In this document: positions 4,564-6,180 of the stretch, piece after piece | Layout: each line of letters starts with the position of its first letter | Position numbering within the stretch: position 1 is the stretch's first letter | From: Bacteroidales bacterium | Lineage (GTDB): Bacteria; Bacteroidota; Bacteroidia; Bacteroidales; WCHB1-69 | Assembly (NCBI GenBank): GCA_028683685.1 | Contig: JAQUHH010000149.1 | Span: 1 to 6,180, forward strand | Reading direction: 5' to 3' | Length of the DNA stretch: 6,180 nt | Notes under the pieces: generated by a model | Told to the model about the DNA's origin: nothing | The model's database searches: none | The model's input: only the letters and a program-made list of their open reading frames with translations | Program-made: the position numbers and the translations under genes

Positions 4564-6180
4564 ATGAAAAAAAGATTAATATACTTGTGTTTGATTTTGT
4601 TTGTCATGATTTCCAATCTGGCAAATGCTCAAAATAAAGAGGTTAAAAATATTATTTTGATGATTCCTGATGGAACAAGTACCAGTGTGTTGAGCATCAG
4701 TCGATGGTATCAGAAAGCAAAGGGTTTAGCGGTTGATCCTTATATTTGTGGTTTGGTAAAAACTCATTCATCCAATGCTCCTATTGGAGATTCAGCTCCT
4801 ACGGGGAGTGCCTATGCAACGGGATATTTATCACAAACAAAATACATTTCTACCTATCCTGATTCTTCTGTTTATGATTTGGAAACGATGGATGCATTTG
4901 ATGCTTTTCAACCTCTTTTTACTATATTGGAAGCTTCTAAACTTCAGCAAAAAGCAACAGGATTGGTTGCTACTTCTTATTTTTCACATGCCACTCCAGC
5001 TGCTTTTGCTGCACATCATCCCATGCGTGACGAATATGAAGTATTATCAAAACAAATGGTTTTTAATAATATAGACCTTGTTTTTGCGGGTGGATCTTAT
5101 TTTTTAAATTACAGAAAAGATAAAATTGATTTAACGAAGGTTCTTATGGCAAACAATGTGTCGTATACCACAAGTATAAGCGAGTTTAGAGCTTTTACGG
5201 GGTTAAAAATGTGGGCTCTGTTTTCGGAATGGCAAATGGCAAATGATATTGATAGAGATCCCGATAAAGAGCCTTCTTTGGAAGAAATGACAGAAAAAGC
5301 CATTGAAATTTTATCGAAAAATAAAAAGGGTTTTTTTTTAATGGTCGAAGGGAGTAAGGTAGATTGGTCGGCTCATGATAATGACCCAATAGGGGTTATT
5401 ACAGAGTATTTGGCATTTGATAAAGCTGTGGCAAAAGCGATTGATTTTGCAAAAAAAGATGGATCTACTGCAGTTATTGTATTGCCAGATCATGGTAATG
5501 GCGGAATATCTTTGGGCAACAGTCAAACGAATCATGGTTACGATCGAAAAACCTACAGTGAACTTTTTGATAATCTTCGAAAAGCCAAAAAGACAGCCGA
5601 ACATTTTGGAACCGAATTTAAATTAAGACCGTCTGAAAAACAGATAAAAGAATATTTCAAAGAAAATTTTGAAATCACTGATTTGATTAGCAGTGAAATA
5701 AATTCAATAATTGCATTTTATCAATATGAAGAATTAGCTAAAAAAGGGAAAAACAAGAAAAACCCCACTGAAATAAATAAAATAATTGCCCATATTATAA
5801 ATAATCGGAATCCTATTGGTTGGACCACAACCGGACATACAGGAGAAGATGTTTTTTTGGCAATTTATCATCCCCATCAATATCGTCCAATGGGATTGGT
5901 CCAAAATACCGAAATCAATCGATATATGTGTGAAATAATGAACACTCCTTCTTTGGACTCTCTTACTGCTTTATATTATGCTCCGGCTAGCAAGGTTTTC
6001 AAGAACTACACCTTTAGTATTGATAGTTCGAATGTTCATGAACCCATTATGTGGATAGAAAGTCATAAAGCAGAATTAAGAATTCCTGCCAATAAAAATG
6101 AAGTATGGTATACTATAAAACCAAACAAAAATCGTCAAGTAATTCCATTGCAAACGGTCGCCATTTATAATGGTCATGAT
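4564..6180 (+). CDS. Exported alkaline phosphatase (PhoA superfamily), C-terminus beyond right edge
   Basis: It should hydrolyse phosphate monoesters outside the cytoplasm to release phosphate. The frame is open for 539 residues to the window edge. A signal peptide (MKKR, hydrophobic run, likely cut after ANA at residue 22) supports the ATG at 4564; an in-frame ATG at 4540 would only put eight residues before it. Counterparts of the E. coli PhoA active site are all visible: Asp36 (Asp51), Ser77 nucleophile in GDSAPT (Ser102), Thr144 (Thr155), Arg155 (Arg166), Glu262 (Glu322), Asp267 (Asp327), His271 (His331), Asp309-His310 (Asp369-His370) and His425 in TGHTGED (His412). Two zinc sites and one magnesium site should therefore form. 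His142 and Trp268 replace E. coli Asp153 and Lys328. The His310-His425 interval (115 residues, against 42 in E. coli) holds a lysine-rich, probably helical insertion. It is read divergently from the DUF1338 gene. Phosphate control is plausible but no known Pho site is seen. Confidence 0.95.
   Translation, partial: MKKRLIYLCLILFVMISNLANAQNKEVKNIILMIPDGTSTSVLSISRWYQKAKGLAVDPYICGLVKTHSSNAPIGDSAPTGSAYATGYLSQTKYISTYPDSSVYDLETMDAFDAFQPLFTILEASKLQQKATGLVATSYFSHATPAAFAAHHPMRDEYEVLSKQMVFNNIDLVFAGGSYFLNYRKDKIDLTKVLMANNVSYTTSISEFRAFTGLKMWALFSEWQMANDIDRDPDKEPSLEEMTEKAIEILSKNKKGFFLMVEGSKVDWSAHDNDPIGVITEYLAFDKAVAKAIDFAKKDGSTAVIVLPDHGNGGISLGNSQTNHGYDRKTYSELFDNLRKAKKTAEHFGTEFKLRPSEKQIKEYFKENFEITDLISSEINSIIAFYQYEELAKKGKNKKNPTEINKIIAHIINNRNPIGWTTTGHTGEDVFLAIYHPHQYRPMGLVQNTEINRYMCEIMNTPSLDSLTALYYAPASKVFKNYTFSIDSSNVHEPIMWIESHKAELRIPANKNEVWYTIKPNKNRQVIPLQTVAIYNGHD

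Noticed and set aside
4775..5626. Several short open frames on both strands inside the phosphatase region (4775-5074, 5109-5303, 5195-5389, 5338-5604, 5417-5626)
   Set aside because: The phosphatase frame is continuous from 4564 to the window end with every active-site residue, so these are out-of-frame shadows.

Overview
The window looks like a stretch of ordinary chromosome from a low-GC member of the Bacteroidota. Three things suggest this. The proteins read like Bacteroidota versions of their families: a short class I ManA, an exported FKBP with a helical N-terminal domain, and a QueA-like protein with an atypical middle. Promoter-like sites fit the Bacteroidota form TTTG-N19-21-TAnnTTTG. 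No start depends on a clear Shine-Dalgarno sequence. The genus cannot be fixed from the sequence.

Layout. Positions 1-2435 hold three minus-strand genes with gaps of 4 and 5 bases, read in the order yicC (YicC/YloC endoribonuclease), manA (mannose-6-phosphate isomerase), then a QueA-family protein cut by the left edge. A strong hairpin terminator (2486-2536) separates this operon from the next minus-strand gene, an exported FKBP-type prolyl isomerase (2553-3242). That gene has a near-perfect Bacteroidota promoter and a very short leader. Upstream lies a minus-strand DUF1338 gene (3402-4232), related to the iron-dependent 2-oxoadipate dioxygenase/decarboxylase HglS. It is bracketed by copies of a 13-bp sequence. 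A 331-bp AT-rich divergent intergenic region (4233-4563) follows, with inverted repeats and promoter-like sites facing both ways. From 4564 to the right edge runs a plus-strand exported alkaline phosphatase, incomplete at its C-terminus.

How the genes relate. The yicC-manA-queA group is probably one transcript mixing RNA turnover, sugar-phosphate metabolism and tRNA modification; this looks like housekeeping co-transcription, not a pathway. The FKBP and the phosphatase both carry signal peptides and act outside the cytoplasm. The DUF1338 enzyme has no metabolic partner in view.

I found no RNA gene, CRISPR array, insertion sequence or clear new system. The points most worth a second look are the His/Trp active-site pair and long insertion of the phosphatase, the repeat-bracketed short DUF1338 gene, and the atypical QueA homolog.
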